64,000 bases of DNA, taken from contig NZ_JAFFPR010000018.1 of the NCBI RefSeq assembly GCF_016918735.1, positions 124,001-188,000 of the forward strand, in the 5' to 3' direction. The notes under the pieces are model-generated. The model did no database searches. It was not told the DNA's origin and saw nothing but the letters and a program-made list of their open reading frames with translations. The position numbers and the translations under genes were made by a program. The stretch is from Leptospira abararensis. Lineage in GTDB: Bacteria; Spirochaetota; Leptospiria; Leptospirales; Leptospiraceae. Position 1 is the first letter of the stretch. Each line of letters starts with the position of its first letter. Of this stretch, positions 26,386-36,401 are shown in pieces.

Positions 26386-27513
26386 TTATACTTTTGCGTT
26401 TGCCTTTTGGTTTGTCAGGTATTTTAAGTAGGCAATAATAAAATCTTCTAAATCCCCATCCATCACAGCATGAACGTTTCCTGTTTCGAAATCAGTTCGA
26501 TGGTCTTTTACCAAATTGTAAGGATGGAACACATAACTTCGAATTTGTGATCCCCAAGAAATATCTCTCTTTTCACCGGCTTTTTTAGCATTTTCTTCTT
26601 CGGCCTTTTGTTTTTCCATCTCATACAAACGAGCACGAAGCATCTTCATAGCCGTATCACGGTTTTTGATTTGGGATCTTTCCATTTGGCAAGAAACAAC
26701 AACCCCCGTAGGAATGTGTGTGATTCGCACAGCAGAGTCTGTCGTGTTTACGTGCTGTCCCCCTGCCCCTGAAGATCTATACACATCCACTCGGAGGTCT
26801 TTTTCTTCAATGTTCACTTGGATATCATCGTCAACTTCTGGTGTTACATACACGGAAGCAAAGGAAGTATGTCTTCGTTTATTGGAATCAAAAGGAGAAA
26901 TTCGGACGAGTCTATGAACCCCAGACTCACATTTTAAGTATCCAAAAGGATGATCGCCTTGGATGTAAAGCGTGGCGTTTTTGATTCCCGCCGTTTCTCC
27001 TGGTTGGTAGTCCACAAGTTCTGCACGGTAACCTTTTTGTTCACAAAACCTTGTGTACATTCGAAGTAACATATCAGCCCAGTCTTGTGATTCTGTTCCG
27101 CCCGCTCCTGGATGGATATTGATAAAAGCTGCTTTTCCATCATCTTTACCTGCAAGTGCATCTAACATTTGCAAGTTTTCAAAGGCTTCAAACATTCGAT
27201 CAAAATCATCGTTTAATGATTTTAATCCAACCTCGCCCATCTCTTCGGAAGTGAGTTCAATCAAATCAGGAAAATCGAATAGTTCCTTTTTTAATTCCAA
27301 CCAAGGATCTAACTTTAGTTGTAACTCGTTTCGTTTTTGAGTGACAGTTTTTGCTTGGTCAGGTGAGTCCCATAATTTTGGATCGTTTGCTTTTTCAATG
27401 AGTGAATTTAACCTGTCATAGTCTTCTTGGAAGTTTTGAGCCGTCCAATAGGTTTGAAAGGATTCCATCATTTCGGATGTTTGTTTTTTTAAGTCTTTGA
27501 GTGATCTATCCAT
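26386..27513 (-). CDS. prfB: Peptide chain release factor 2
   Basis: A 375-residue class I release factor that reads UAA and UGA and triggers peptide release. The codon-recognition SPF motif is present in [15 protein letters not shown], and the catalytic GGQ lies in [10 protein letters not shown]. The whole protein is encoded in one frame: the N-terminal helical region aligns by eye with the start of E. coli RF2 without the in-frame UGA and +1 shift that regulates prfB in many bacteria. The gene lies in the minus-strand run after an unknown gene (23 bases) and before the NtrC-like regulator (4 bases). Confidence 0.96.
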   Translation of the reverse strand: MDRSLKDLKKQTSEMMESFQTYWTAQNFQEDYDRLNSLIEKANDPKLWDSPDQAKTVTQKRNELQLKLDPWLELKKELFDFPDLIELTSEEMGEVGLKSLNDDFDRMFEAFENLQMLDALAGKDDGKAAFINIHPGAGGTESQDWADMLLRMYTRFCEQKGYRAELVDYQPGETAGIKNATLYIQGDHPFGYLKCESGVHRLVRISPFDSNKRRHTSFASVYVTPEVDDDIQVNIEEKDLRVDVYRSSGAGGQHVNTTDSAVRITHIPTGVVVSCQMERSQIKNRDTAMKMLRARLYEMEKQKAEEENAKKAGEKRDISWGSQIRSYVFHPYNLVKDHRTDFETGNVHAVMDGDLEDFIIAYLKYLTNQKANAKV

Positions 27514-27536
27514 AATAGTAAAACCGAAATAGAAGT

Positions 27537-28376
27537 TTAAAATAAAGAATCTTTACGAAGTCTTTCCACTTCCCACTGAAAGGTGGTTTCTCTGAGTTGA
27601 GGTGTATTTCCTTCCACAGTTCCTACAAGAGAATAACTCGATTCTTTTCCATAGGTGTCAGGCAAACGTTTGAGTATAAACTTACCTGACTTAATGAGTT
27701 CAATGATATGAAGCAAAAAAGGATCTTTTTCCTTTCGACTCATCTCTTCCATCGAATAATAAAAAGTAGAAAGCCCTTTATAGAACCAATCGATACATTC
27801 GTTTTTACCACGAGGCCAAATTTGTTCCAATCGAATTTCCGATTCTTGGACGAGTGACTTGCCAAGAAATGGTTTTTGTAATACCCGGCACTGCGAATAA
27901 ATTTCAAAATTTAAATCTCGATCTCCCCCTTTTTCAAAATCCACACCGATCCAACGAATCCAGGATTTTTTTTCTTTGATGGATAAGGCAGGAATCAGTG
28001 CAAACAAATACCCTTGGTCCTTAAAGATTCTTTCATGGGCCAAATGTTCCAAAATTTCCATAGGAATCATGTAATGACCCTTCGTCCATTCCACCACATA
28101 AGGAATGGATTCTAACAAAAGGTATTCCGGTGGTGTTTCTGAACGAATGATATCACCAAACTGAGTGAGAATAAAAATAAAAGATAATAACTCCTGACGA
28201 CTGAGCCCGGAAAGAACACTCACAGAACCACTTAAATTCTGGAGGGCCCTACGAATCATAAGATGTTGTTGGAGTTGGGTTTGGTTTTCAGACAAAATGA
28301 TCCCTAGATGTTTTTCAAAATTGCGAAGGTTTGTACGTTCACAATTTTTAAAATTTCCAGAGATACTAAATGGCAC
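27537..28376 (-). CDS. Hypothetical protein between purD and prfB
   Basis: A 279-residue protein I do not recognise. It is rich in Leu, Glu and aromatic residues, has no signal peptide or clear membrane helix, and appears mainly helical, so it is probably cytoplasmic. It starts with GTG, which shares one base with the stop codon of purD (TAGTG), so translation is likely coupled to purD. There is no visible catalytic motif. Position between purD and prfB gives no useful hint because neighbours belong to unrelated pathways. Confidence 0.8.
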   Translation of the reverse strand: MPFSISGNFKNCERTNLRNFEKHLGIILSENQTQLQQHLMIRRALQNLSGSVSVLSGLSRQELLSFIFILTQFGDIIRSETPPEYLLLESIPYVVEWTKGHYMIPMEILEHLAHERIFKDQGYLFALIPALSIKEKKSWIRWIGVDFEKGGDRDLNFEIYSQCRVLQKPFLGKSLVQESEIRLEQIWPRGKNECIDWFYKGLSTFYYSMEEMSRKEKDPFLLHIIELIKSGKFILKRLPDTYGKESSYSLVGTVEGNTPQLRETTFQWEVERLRKDSLF

Positions 28377-29653
28377 TAGAGAGCTCTCCTACCTATGTCT
28401 TTTCTGTAAAACGTATCGGGTGCTTTGATTTTTGCGAGGAACGTATAACAATCACTAATGGCATCTTTTAAAGTGGTCCCAAAGGAAGTGATTCCGAGAA
28501 TCCTTCCCCCATTTGCCAAAATTTGATTCTCTTGGCGTTTGGTCCCTGCATGATAGACAACCACATTCCCTTCGTTTGGTGGAATCTCCAAAGACATTCC
28601 TTTTTCTGGCGAATCGGGATATCCTTTGGCTGCAAGGACAACGATGGCAGAAGATCCTTCTTTCAATTTTAAGTTTCTTTCCGGAAGATTGCCAATCGCC
28701 GATGCATAAAAAATTGGCAATATATCTTCATCTAAGAGACGAAGTACACACTGGGTTTCTGGATCCCCAAATCGACAATTGAATTCCACGACATTGGGAA
28801 TTCCTTCTTTGGTAATCATCAGGCCGACGTACAAAAGTCCTTTGTAAGGATGGCCAGATAATCGAAAATCATCTAACATTGGTTCGATGATTTGTTCTTT
28901 CACTTTCGAAAGAACAGAATCAGTAACAATCGGTGCGGGGGCATAGGCTCCCATTCCGCCAGTGTTCGGCCCAATGTCTCCGTCATAGGCACGTTTATGG
29001 TCTTGGGCCGCAGGCAGGCACATATACCTTTCCCCATCGGTGATCACAAATAAAGATGCTTCTTCCCCTTCTAAAAAGGATTCAATCACGACTTTATTGC
29101 CACTTTCCCCAAACTTTGATTCTAAAAAGATTTCATCTAATGCCTGTTTGACTTCTTTGATCTCAAAGGCAACAGTGACCCCTTTTCCTGCAGCAAGTCC
29201 ATCCGCTTTGACCACCAAAGGTAAGATCTCTTTTTGGGCATAACTCCAGGCTGTTTCATGATCCGTAAAAACGGCAAAGGACGCAGTGGGAACTTTGGCT
29301 CGTTTCATCATTTCTTTTGCGAAATGTTTACTCCCCTCCACTTGCGCACAGTATGCGGAAGGCCCAAAACAAGGAAGGTTGATTTCCGCACACCAATCAG
29401 AAAGACCATTCACAAGAGGATCTTCTGGGCCAACCACAACGAGGTTTGTTCCCGATGATTTTATATAATGAATAAATTTAGATTTATCGGTGATTGAAAT
29501 CTCTGAAGGATCAATAAGTACCTCTTTCGAAAATCCACCATTCCCTGGAAATACCCGAAGGGATTCCAAGGAATTTGATTTTGAGATGGCATCGGCTAAC
29601 GCGTGCTCTCTTCCGCCACTTCCAATGAGTAAAACTTTAAATTTATGTTCCAA
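28376..29653 (-). CDS. purD: Phosphoribosylamine-glycine ligase (GAR synthetase)
   Basis: A 425-residue ATP-grasp enzyme that joins phosphoribosylamine and glycine in purine synthesis. The N-terminal [14 protein letters not shown] motif is at residues 8-21, the ATP-grasp region includes [13 protein letters not shown] near 147 and [13 protein letters not shown], and the family signature [11 protein letters not shown] is near 287. The length is as expected for the single-function enzyme. Its start overlaps the end of valS by 11 bases, and the stop shares one base with the GTG of the next gene, so it is deeply embedded in a minus-strand operon led by valS. Confidence 0.96.
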   Translation of the reverse strand: MEHKFKVLLIGSGGREHALADAISKSNSLESLRVFPGNGGFSKEVLIDPSEISITDKSKFIHYIKSSGTNLVVVGPEDPLVNGLSDWCAEINLPCFGPSAYCAQVEGSKHFAKEMMKRAKVPTASFAVFTDHETAWSYAQKEILPLVVKADGLAAGKGVTVAFEIKEVKQALDEIFLESKFGESGNKVVIESFLEGEEASLFVITDGERYMCLPAAQDHKRAYDGDIGPNTGGMGAYAPAPIVTDSVLSKVKEQIIEPMLDDFRLSGHPYKGLLYVGLMITKEGIPNVVEFNCRFGDPETQCVLRLLDEDILPIFYASAIGNLPERNLKLKEGSSAIVVLAAKGYPDSPEKGMSLEIPPNEGNVVVYHAGTKRQENQILANGGRILGITSFGTTLKDAISDCYTFLAKIKAPDTFYRKDIGRRAL

Positions 29654-32327
29654 TTTTTTCTAAAGCCCTTACCGTGCTATCTAGTTTCTCTTTCCAAGTA
29701 TTGTACTTTTCTCTTTCTTTTTCTACAACATCTGGTTTTGCTTTTTCTAAGAAGGCTGGATTGTTGATTTTATTTTCCAACTTTTCCATTTCTAATTGGA
29801 TTTGTTTTTTCTCTTTTTCCAATCGTTGTTTTTCTTTTTCAAAATCAAAAATACCTTCTAATGGAAGAATAATTTCTCCAATCGAAAATGCCCCTACAGA
29901 ATCAGTATTTTTTGCTTCATACGAATCGATAAATTCCAAACTCTCTGCTTTCGAAAGTTGAAGGATGGATTTAATTTCTCTTTCCATCATCGCCTTTAGT
30001 TCGTTATGGTTACACTTGAGAATCACCTTACATTTTTTCTCAGGTTTGACCCCGAGTTCGGCACGCATATTGCGAATCTTTGTAATGATCTCACGAACAA
30101 GCTCCATCCGAACCACTGCTGGTGCGGAATCAGAAACCCCATAGGTTTTTGGAAAATCTGTTTTGGCTAGTTCGGTTGTTTCCAGTAAAGAGTGAATCTC
30201 TTCTGTGATAAAAGGCATAAAGGGATGCAAAAGCCCGAGTGATTTTTTTAATACACTGATAAGAACTAGTCGTGCTTTCTCTTGTGATTCGGGAGTTACA
30301 TTTCCATACACACGAGCCTTCGTTAATTCCAAATACCAATCACAAAAAGATCCCCAAACAAAATCATAAATGGAATTGGCCATCTCAAAAAAATGGTAAT
30401 CCGAGTAAGCCTTTTCGTAACGAGATAACATCCGATCAAATTCATTTAGAATCCAAAGGTCAGTGTCTTCTAAGGTACTAATCTCTGGTTCTTTGGCTGT
30501 GAACTCTTCCGGTAGGTTCATAAAAATAAACCGACTCGAATTCCAAATTTTATTACAGAAGGAACGATAACCATCTAACCTAGATTCGTCGAAAAGGATG
30601 TCTTTTCCTTCCGGTAACACGGCCGCGAGAAAAAATCGGAACGAATCCGTTCCGTATTTACTCATCATATCCAATGGATCGACTACGTTCCCAAGAGACT
30701 TACTGAACTTCTTCCCGTCTTTATCCCGAACCAGGCCATGGATGAGAACTTTCTGAAAAGGTACATCATCCATAAATTTCAGACCGTTCATAATCATCCG
30801 CGCCACCCAGAAGAAAATAATATCAAAGCCGGTGACTAAAACCGATGTTGGATAGTATTTTTTAAGTTCTTCGGAATTCTCAGGCCAACCAAATACAGTG
30901 AATGGCCAAAGTCCCGAAGAAAACCAAGTATCGAGAACATCTTCATCTTGTTTGATGGTCTCTCTTGTAACAGAAATTCCTTTTTTAGAAAAGAGTGATA
31001 CGGCTTCCTCAATGGATTCAGCGACCACCATATCCCCGTTTGGTGCATAGTATGCAGGGATTCGATGTCCCCACCAAAGTTGGCGAGAAATACACCAATC
31101 ACGTATGTTTTCCATCCATTCAAAGTAAGTTTTTTCCCACATCTTGGGTTGGAACTGCACCTTTCCCGATTTTACCACTTCGATTGCAGGTTTCGCTAAT
31201 GATTCAATTTTTACAAACCACTGGGTCGATAACAGCGGTTCAATGACAGCCCCACCCCTTTGGTTGTGGCCGACACTATGGACATGGGTTTCTATTTTTT
31301 CAATATAACCCTTGGTTTCCAACTCTTCCACAACCCGTTTGCGGGCTTCAAACCGGTCAAGTCCATTGTACTTGCCTGCTTGTTCGTTTAGTGTCCCATC
31401 CAAATTCATAATATTGATAGGTGTTAATTGCAAACGAAGTCCGGCTTCATAGTCATTGATGTCATGGGCAGGAGTGATTTTGACAAGCCCTGATCCAAAT
31501 TCTTTGTCCACAAAGGAATCAAATAAAACAGGAATTTCTTTTCCTGCAATCGGGAGAAAAACAAACTTATTTTTTAATGCCGCATAACGCGCATCATCCG
31601 GATGAGCACAGACTGCCACGTCACCAAACATCGTTTCGGGCCTTGTGGTCGCCACAACAATGTATTCGTCTTTGGTTAGAGTTTTTGGATCTTTAGATTG
31701 GAATTCTGCTATCGGATATTTGATATGATAGAGTTTGCCTTGTTTTTCTTTGTATTCGACTTCAATGTCAGAGATGGCAGTTTTGGTAACTGGGCACCAG
31801 TTGATGATTCGTTCCCCACGATAAATCAAACCTTCATCATACAAACTGCGAAACACTTTGATGACTGCTTTGGATAATCCTTCATCAAAGGTAAATCTTT
31901 CCCGAGACCAGTCCACGGATTCGCCGAGTAACCGCTGTTGTTTGGCAATCATTCCACCAGAGTGTGCTTTCCATTCCCAAACTTTTTTTATAAATTCTTC
32001 GCGGGTGAAATCGGTTCGTGACTTTCCTTCTTTGGCCAGTTCCCGTTCCACAACCACTTGTGTGGCGATTCCTGCGTGATCCATTCCTGGAACCCAAACT
32101 ACGTTTTTACCTTTTTTACGTTCAATGCGAATGATGATGTCTTGGATGGTATGATTGAGTGCATGCCCAATGTGTAAGTTTCCAGTTACGTTCGGTGGAG
32201 GGATGACGATCGAGAATGTTTCTTTGCGAGAGGAATCAGGGGCAAAGGTTTTTTTTTCATCCCAGGTTTCTATCCATTTGGGCTCTACGGATTCGGGATC
32301 GTAACGGTCAGGTAGCTGTGATTTCAT
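29643..32327 (-). CDS. valS: Valyl-tRNA synthetase
   Basis: An 894-residue class I synthetase that charges tRNA-Val. The HIGH motif appears as NLHIGHAL in [18 protein letters not shown] near residue 44, and KMSKS as KKFSKSLGN near residue 538. The CP1 editing domain holds [19 protein letters not shown], the site used to remove mischarged threonine in this family. The last 65 residues are the Glu/Lys-rich coiled-coil arm ([20 protein letters not shown]) typical of ValRS. It appears to lead a long minus-strand operon (valS, purD, unknown, prfB, regulator). Its ATG at 32325-32327 faces the small plus-strand gene at 32446. Confidence 0.97.
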   Translation of the reverse strand: MKSQLPDRYDPESVEPKWIETWDEKKTFAPDSSRKETFSIVIPPPNVTGNLHIGHALNHTIQDIIIRIERKKGKNVVWVPGMDHAGIATQVVVERELAKEGKSRTDFTREEFIKKVWEWKAHSGGMIAKQQRLLGESVDWSRERFTFDEGLSKAVIKVFRSLYDEGLIYRGERIINWCPVTKTAISDIEVEYKEKQGKLYHIKYPIAEFQSKDPKTLTKDEYIVVATTRPETMFGDVAVCAHPDDARYAALKNKFVFLPIAGKEIPVLFDSFVDKEFGSGLVKITPAHDINDYEAGLRLQLTPINIMNLDGTLNEQAGKYNGLDRFEARKRVVEELETKGYIEKIETHVHSVGHNQRGGAVIEPLLSTQWFVKIESLAKPAIEVVKSGKVQFQPKMWEKTYFEWMENIRDWCISRQLWWGHRIPAYYAPNGDMVVAESIEEAVSLFSKKGISVTRETIKQDEDVLDTWFSSGLWPFTVFGWPENSEELKKYYPTSVLVTGFDIIFFWVARMIMNGLKFMDDVPFQKVLIHGLVRDKDGKKFSKSLGNVVDPLDMMSKYGTDSFRFFLAAVLPEGKDILFDESRLDGYRSFCNKIWNSSRFIFMNLPEEFTAKEPEISTLEDTDLWILNEFDRMLSRYEKAYSDYHFFEMANSIYDFVWGSFCDWYLELTKARVYGNVTPESQEKARLVLISVLKKSLGLLHPFMPFITEEIHSLLETTELAKTDFPKTYGVSDSAPAVVRMELVREIITKIRNMRAELGVKPEKKCKVILKCNHNELKAMMEREIKSILQLSKAESLEFIDSYEAKNTDSVGAFSIGEIILPLEGIFDFEKEKQRLEKEKKQIQLEMEKLENKINNPAFLEKAKPDVVEKEREKYNTWKEKLDSTVRALEKIGT

Positions 32328-32445
32328 AGGCTCTTTGGATTTCTTGCACTTTACTATGTTTCGTAAAGAGTTTAGGGGTCAAGGATGAAACAGCAACCAT
32401 CAGGTTCGCATTGACAGAAAGGGGTGGCAAAAGAATCTGGTTGGC

Positions 32446-32595
32446 ATGAACGCAAAAACAGCAAAAATTCTCGGCAAATACGCAACCTTCAAAGGTGTTT
32501 CAGAAAAACAATTGAAACGCGATTGGTTGTCTCTTTCCCATATCGATAAAGATAAAAAAAGACAAGAAATCCTTAAAGAAATCGCTAAAAAATAA
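32446..32595 (+). CDS. Small basic protein, 49 aa
   Basis: A short frame from ATG 32446 to TAA 32593-32595. The product begins MNAKTAKILGKYATFKGVSE and ends EILKEIAKK. It is strongly basic and probably helical. TTGACA at 32411-32416, 35 bases before the ATG, is a perfect -35 box, although the matching -10 (AATCTG, 17 bases on) is poor. A factor-independent terminator follows the stop after five bases. The presence of both flanking signals argues for a real small gene. Function is unknown. Confidence 0.55.
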   Translation: MNAKTAKILGKYATFKGVSEKQLKRDWLSLSHIDKDKKRQEILKEIAKK

Positions 32596-32600
32596 GACAT

Positions 32601-32625
32601 GCGGAAGTTTCCTTCCGCTCTTTTT
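32601..32625 (+). terminator. Intrinsic terminator abutting the next start codon
   Basis: GCGGAAG (32601-32607) pairs with CTTCCGC (32612-32618) around TTTC, followed by TCTTTTT (32619-32625). The next base begins the ATG of the thioredoxin-like lipoprotein, so a signal peptide start at 32599 would place this hairpin inside coding sequence. Confidence 0.7.
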
Positions 32626-33072
32626 ATGGAACGTAAGTTTCGAATTCTTTTCTCTCTCCTACTCTTTGCTTCTTCCCTTGTTAGTCTCACTCACTGCTCC
32701 AAACAAAGTGACATAATACTTTCCCAATACGAAGAGAGTTTGGCTATCGCCAAAGACTCCAACCGCAAACTCATTGTGGTTTTCGGGGCCGATTGGTGTC
32801 CTGATTGTCGTGCCTTAGATCTTATTTTTCAGGAGCCAGAACCAAAGGCCCTACTCTCTCAGAATTTTATCGTCTTCAAGGTAGATGTGGGTCGCTTCGA
32901 CAAAAACTTAAGTCTAAATGACAAACTTGGAAATCCCATCCAAAATGGAATTCCAGCTTTGGTTGTCATTGATCCAACAGGAAATATTCTCACCTCGACC
33001 AAAGGTGGGGAATTCTCTAACGCCAGTAAGATGACAAAAGAACAAGTTTTAGAATATCTATATCGACTTTAG
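32626..33072 (+). CDS. Thioredoxin-like lipoprotein
   Basis: A 148-residue exported protein. Residues 1-24 form a lipoprotein signal (MERKFRILFSLLLFASSLVS, then LTHC with Cys as the likely lipidated residue). The mature part is a thioredoxin fold with the redox pair WCPDC near residue 57 and the cis-proline segment GIPALVVIDPTG near residue 109. It probably acts as a disulfide reductase or exchange protein at the periplasmic face of a membrane. An in-frame ATG at 32599 would add nine residues but would run through the terminator, so 32626 is preferred. No Shine-Dalgarno is visible. Confidence 0.85.
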   Translation: MERKFRILFSLLLFASSLVSLTHCSKQSDIILSQYEESLAIAKDSNRKLIVVFGADWCPDCRALDLIFQEPEPKALLSQNFIVFKVDVGRFDKNLSLNDKLGNPIQNGIPALVVIDPTGNILTSTKGGEFSNASKMTKEQVLEYLYRL

Positions 33073-33075
33073 GAG

Positions 33076-33669
33076 ATGGTTTGTTTTCAAAAAAACCACT
33101 TTAGATCAATGCACAGAAACAACAACCAACTAACAAATAATATATTTTCATTCAAATTAAAAACTCATTTACGATTTATCCGAAACTCACTCTTATCCCT
33201 AAGCCTCCTTTTGACTTTTTCTCTTTCTGCGGAAGAACTGGCTACTCCCACTCTAGTGGTTGGAAATCCACTTCCCGAAATCAATTATACAAACCAGTGG
33301 GAAGAACTTTGTCCCATTCCAGTGGAAACCACAAAGGTTTTGTTTATCGCCGATATGGATGCGAGTAAAATCATCCACCCGATCTTAGAGAAAGAAGGAA
33401 AAGGATATTTGGAATCCAAACAAGCAGTTCTAATATCAGACATTCATAGAATGCCATCACTCATTTCAAAATTTGTGGCCCTACCAAAAATGAAATCTTA
33501 TCCGTATACTCTTCGTTTGGTGAGAGAGGAAAAACTAGCCGATCCATTCCCAAGGACAAAAGGATCTGTGACCATGATCCAATTAAAAGAGGGAAAGATC
33601 ACAAAAATCCATATAACAAATTTGGAAACGGAGATTCGTAGCTTTTTGGATACACCGCAAGGCAAATAA
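33076..33669 (+). CDS. Hypothetical exported protein
   Basis: Up to 197 residues. A hydrophobic stretch (about residues 38-50, SLLSLSLLLTFSLSAEE) looks like a signal peptide with a cut after LSA, which suggests the real start is later than ATG 33076; the ATG at 33109 would give a more usual signal length. AGGAG directly touches ATG 33076, which is too close for a normal binding site. The mature part, about 150 residues, resembles a thioredoxin-like fold in outline (FIADMDASKIIHPIL, then RTKGSVTMIQLKEGKI) but lacks a CxxC pair. It directly follows the thioredoxin-like lipoprotein and may work with it. Confidence 0.75.
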   Translation: MVCFQKNHFRSMHRNNNQLTNNIFSFKLKTHLRFIRNSLLSLSLLLTFSLSAEELATPTLVVGNPLPEINYTNQWEELCPIPVETTKVLFIADMDASKIIHPILEKEGKGYLESKQAVLISDIHRMPSLISKFVALPKMKSYPYTLRLVREEKLADPFPRTKGSVTMIQLKEGKITKIHITNLETEIRSFLDTPQGK

Positions 33670-33774
33670 TAAGTGAAATCTCTTCCTTTCCAGAACCAAC
33701 TTAGATCCTACTTTTCGCATACCGGCGAATTTGTGTCAAAATACCTCTTTTTTCCATTAAAATGTAAAATCTAC

Positions 33775-33803
33775 TTGAAAACGACGTTCTCTATTCACAA
33801 AAT
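33775..33803 (+). promoter_or_regulatory. Candidate sigma-70 promoter for the monooxygenase gene
   Basis: TTGAAA (33775-33780) and CAAAAT (33798-33803) are separated by 17 bases, five and four matches to the consensus boxes. Transcription would begin near 33810, about 34 bases before the ATG at 33844, which has GAGAG as a weak ribosome binding site. Confidence 0.4.
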
Positions 33804-33843
33804 CTCTCCCTGAACCTATCTTTTTCGTTACGAGAGAAATACT

Positions 33844-35262
33844 ATGGCACTTCCTAAAGTTTGTGTAATTGGCGCCGGATCCTCCGGAATCACAGTCATT
33901 AAATCCTTAAAGGAACATGGCATTCCTTTTGATTGTTATGAAAAAGGAAGTGATGTGGGTGGAAACTGGCGTTACAAAAACGACAATGGCCTGAGTAATA
34001 TTTACAAGTCTCTCCATATCAACACGCATCGGGACCGGATGGAATACCGTGATTATCCGATGCCCGCAAATTATCCTGATTATCCCAACCACGAACCGAT
34101 TCAAAAATACTTTTTATCTTTTGTAGACCACTTTGGGCTTCGTAAACACATCCAGTTTAAAAATGGTGTGAAAAAAGCGGAGCGAACCGAAGAGGGAATT
34201 TGGAAAATCACTCCCGAAAAAGGACCTGTCCAATACTACGACGTGTTAGTTGTCGCCAATGGACACCATTGGAATGAACGTTGGCCCGATCCCGCCTTCC
34301 CTGGAAAATTTTCTGGCCAAATCATACATTCCCATTCATACGTTGACCCAAAAACACCTGTTAATTGCGAAGGAAAAAATGTCGTGGTTCTTGGAATGGG
34401 TAACAGTGCGATGGATATTTCTGTAGAACTTTCAAGGCCCGGTGTTGCTAAAAAAGTATTTTTATCAGCAAGACGCGGCGCTTATGTGATTCCCAACTAT
34501 CTATTTGGAAAACCTTTAGATAAACTAACCGAGTATACACCACATTGGGTTCCGTTTTTTATCCAACAAACACTCGCTCACCTTCTCATTCGTTTCGGCG
34601 TAGGGAAAATGGAAGACTTTGGTTTACCAAAACCAGATCATAAGTTTGGATCAGCTCACCCTACCATCTCACAAGATTTACTGGTAAGATTAGGGCGTGG
34701 TGATATCAAACCAAAACCGGTGATCACCGAACTCAAAGGTAAAAAAATTGCCTTTGCCGATGGAACAGAAGAAGAAGCAGATGTTCTTATCTATTGTACG
34801 GGATACAATATCAAGTTTCCTTTCTTTGAGGAAGATTTTTTATCTGCACCCAATAACTACATCCCGCTATTTTATAAAATGATGAAACCCGGAATCAAAG
34901 ATTTGTTTTTTGTCGGTCTTATGCAACCGTTAGGTGCTATCATGCCACTGGCAGAATGCCAAGGAAAATGGATCGCGCAATATCTCACGGGAAATTATGT
35001 GTTGCCTTCCAAAGAAGATATGGAGAAGGCCATAGAAAAGGACCAAGCGGATATGAAAAAACGCTATGTGAGTAGCACACGCCATACCATCCAAGTGGAT
35101 TACGATACCTTCATTTATAATATGAAAGAGGAAATGAAAGCTGGTAAAAAAAGAGCCGCAAAACTCGGAAACCATTTGCCAATCGAAGCCCGAGCGGGAT
35201 TGTTTTCGGAAAGCCTTCATGTATCTTCCAAATCCTCACAAAAGAAATTGGTGCGTAAGTAA
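33844..35262 (+). CDS. Flavin-containing monooxygenase (FMO-like)
   Basis: A 472-residue flavoprotein of the FMO/Baeyer-Villiger group. The FAD-binding GAGSSG motif is at residues 10-15, the FMO signature FSGQIIHSHSY at 156-166, the NADPH-binding GMGNSA at 184-189 and a C-terminal YCTGY motif near 319. Such enzymes add one oxygen atom to a soft nucleophile or ketone using NADPH and O2 in the cytoplasm; the substrate cannot be inferred. The C-terminus is Lys/Ser-rich. The M23 lipoprotein gene starts 44 bases inside the 3' end in another frame. Confidence 0.88.
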   Translation: MALPKVCVIGAGSSGITVIKSLKEHGIPFDCYEKGSDVGGNWRYKNDNGLSNIYKSLHINTHRDRMEYRDYPMPANYPDYPNHEPIQKYFLSFVDHFGLRKHIQFKNGVKKAERTEEGIWKITPEKGPVQYYDVLVVANGHHWNERWPDPAFPGKFSGQIIHSHSYVDPKTPVNCEGKNVVVLGMGNSAMDISVELSRPGVAKKVFLSARRGAYVIPNYLFGKPLDKLTEYTPHWVPFFIQQTLAHLLIRFGVGKMEDFGLPKPDHKFGSAHPTISQDLLVRLGRGDIKPKPVITELKGKKIAFADGTEEEADVLIYCTGYNIKFPFFEEDFLSAPNNYIPLFYKMMKPGIKDLFFVGLMQPLGAIMPLAECQGKWIAQYLTGNYVLPSKEDMEKAIEKDQADMKKRYVSSTRHTIQVDYDTFIYNMKEEMKAGKKRAAKLGNHLPIEARAGLFSESLHVSSKSSQKKLVRK

Positions 35263-35986
35263 CCCATTCCTTCATTTCCTCCTCACAACCTGTCTTTCTC
35301 TACTCGGGACAGGTTGTGCTTCCAAAGGGTATTCCTACCAAGGAAACCCTCTCTTCGGATGGATGGAATCCTCAGGCGAAATTCGAACCACAGACCCTTA
35401 TCCCATTCTCAAACGGTATCCCTCCTTCCAAGCCACTGATTTCGAATTTCCCGTAGGGGGAAAGTATGCCGAAGGGTATTATTTGGCCCAAAAATTTGGC
35501 GCTGAAAATGGAAAGTTTGGCGGTCGCAAACACTTGGGGGAAGACTGGAATTCCGTGACTGGCGGGGATAGTGACTTTGCTGCCCCTGTTTATGCGTTTG
35601 GAAACGGAGTGGTTTCCGAGATCGCCGACTACGGGGGTGGTTGGGGAAAAGTGGTTCGGATCGTTCACCATCATAATGTCGGCAATGGAGATTTTTGGTT
35701 TTTAGAAACGGTCTATGCCCACCTCCACACGATTGATGTAGAACCTGGACAATTGGTAAAAAAAACCGAATGGATTGGAACCATTGGAGATGCAGGTGGA
35801 AATTATCCGGCCCACTTACATTTCGAACTTCGTTCGGTCATTGGGGCACCGTTAGGTGGAGGATATGCTCTGAAAACTGAAGGTTTTTTGCCACCCACTC
35901 GGTGGCTTATGCAGTATGGACCAAAAGAAAAATCTTTTTCTGAGGATAGTTTTCAGTTTCTCATCGAAAAGGGAGGAACTCTCTGA
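35219..35986 (+). CDS. M23-family peptidase-like lipoprotein
   Basis: A 255-residue exported protein. The signal region ends LLGTGC, giving a lipidated Cys 33. The M23 (LytM/lysostaphin-type) fold shows HLGEDW near residue 102, with the His and Asp metal ligands, YAHLHTI near 164, and HLHFELR near 198. All zinc ligands appear present, so an active peptidoglycan endopeptidase is possible. The only in-frame start upstream of the signal is ATG 35219, inside the monooxygenase gene, so the overlap of 44 bases is real unless a non-standard start is used. Likely attached to a membrane and facing the periplasm. Confidence 0.85.
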   Translation: MYLPNPHKRNWCVSNPFLHFLLTTCLSLLGTGCASKGYSYQGNPLFGWMESSGEIRTTDPYPILKRYPSFQATDFEFPVGGKYAEGYYLAQKFGAENGKFGGRKHLGEDWNSVTGGDSDFAAPVYAFGNGVVSEIADYGGGWGKVVRIVHHHNVGNGDFWFLETVYAHLHTIDVEPGQLVKKTEWIGTIGDAGGNYPAHLHFELRSVIGAPLGGGYALKTEGFLPPTRWLMQYGPKEKSFSEDSFQFLIEKGGTL

Positions 35987-36009
35987 TCTATTATTTTTTA
36001 TATACGAAT

Positions 36010-36372
36010 TTAGTAACTGCTGATAAAACCTAACACTTCGTCTTCTTTCTCAGCATTTGTGTCATAAAAATTACAATGGATTTCATAAAGAGGTTCACTT
36101 CCCACTTTTTCGCACTTCAAAGTTTTCACAAGAAAGTCGACAGAACCTGTCATAGAAATCATTTTTAAGGAAACTTTCAATATCGAAGGCACTTCGATGT
36201 CATAAGGATGGAAAAACATAATCCCCCTGGCACTGATATGTTTTTTAGAATCATAATCCTTTAGGTGTTCCAATTGAACTTCGAATGTGGCGGGGATTTC
36301 AGTATAATGATTTGGTTTCATAGTCTTGGTGTATATTGCAACAAACATAGTATCATTGATACTCTCATTCAA
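36010..36372 (-). CDS. Small hypothetical protein, weakly PilZ-like
   Basis: Up to 120 residues, soluble. The pattern of beta strands with VEVPSILKVSLKMIS-like alternation and the ending LYEIHCNFYDTNAEKEDEVLGFI resembles the end of PilZ domains, but the RxxxR and D/NxSxxG c-di-GMP-binding motifs are absent, so this is a weak guess. A shorter start at Met 18 (ATG at 36321) is possible; neither start has a clear ribosome binding site. The perfect dyad AGTATC-ATT-GATACT (36349-36363) lies over the longer N-terminus and would be an operator if the shorter start is right. It follows the symporter gene on the same strand after 29 bases. Confidence 0.6.
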   Translation of the reverse strand: MNESINDTMFVAIYTKTMKPNHYTEIPATFEVQLEHLKDYDSKKHISARGIMFFHPYDIEVPSILKVSLKMISMTGSVDFLVKTLKCEKVGSEPLYEIHCNFYDTNAEKEDEVLGFISSY

Positions 36373-36401
36373 TTACTATTTTATTACGTTCCTATAAATC
36401 T

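Noticed and set aside
26386..27513. Programmed +1 frameshift in prfB
   Set aside because: The N-terminus is complete in one frame and no UGA with a preceding Shine-Dalgarno-like slip site is visible.
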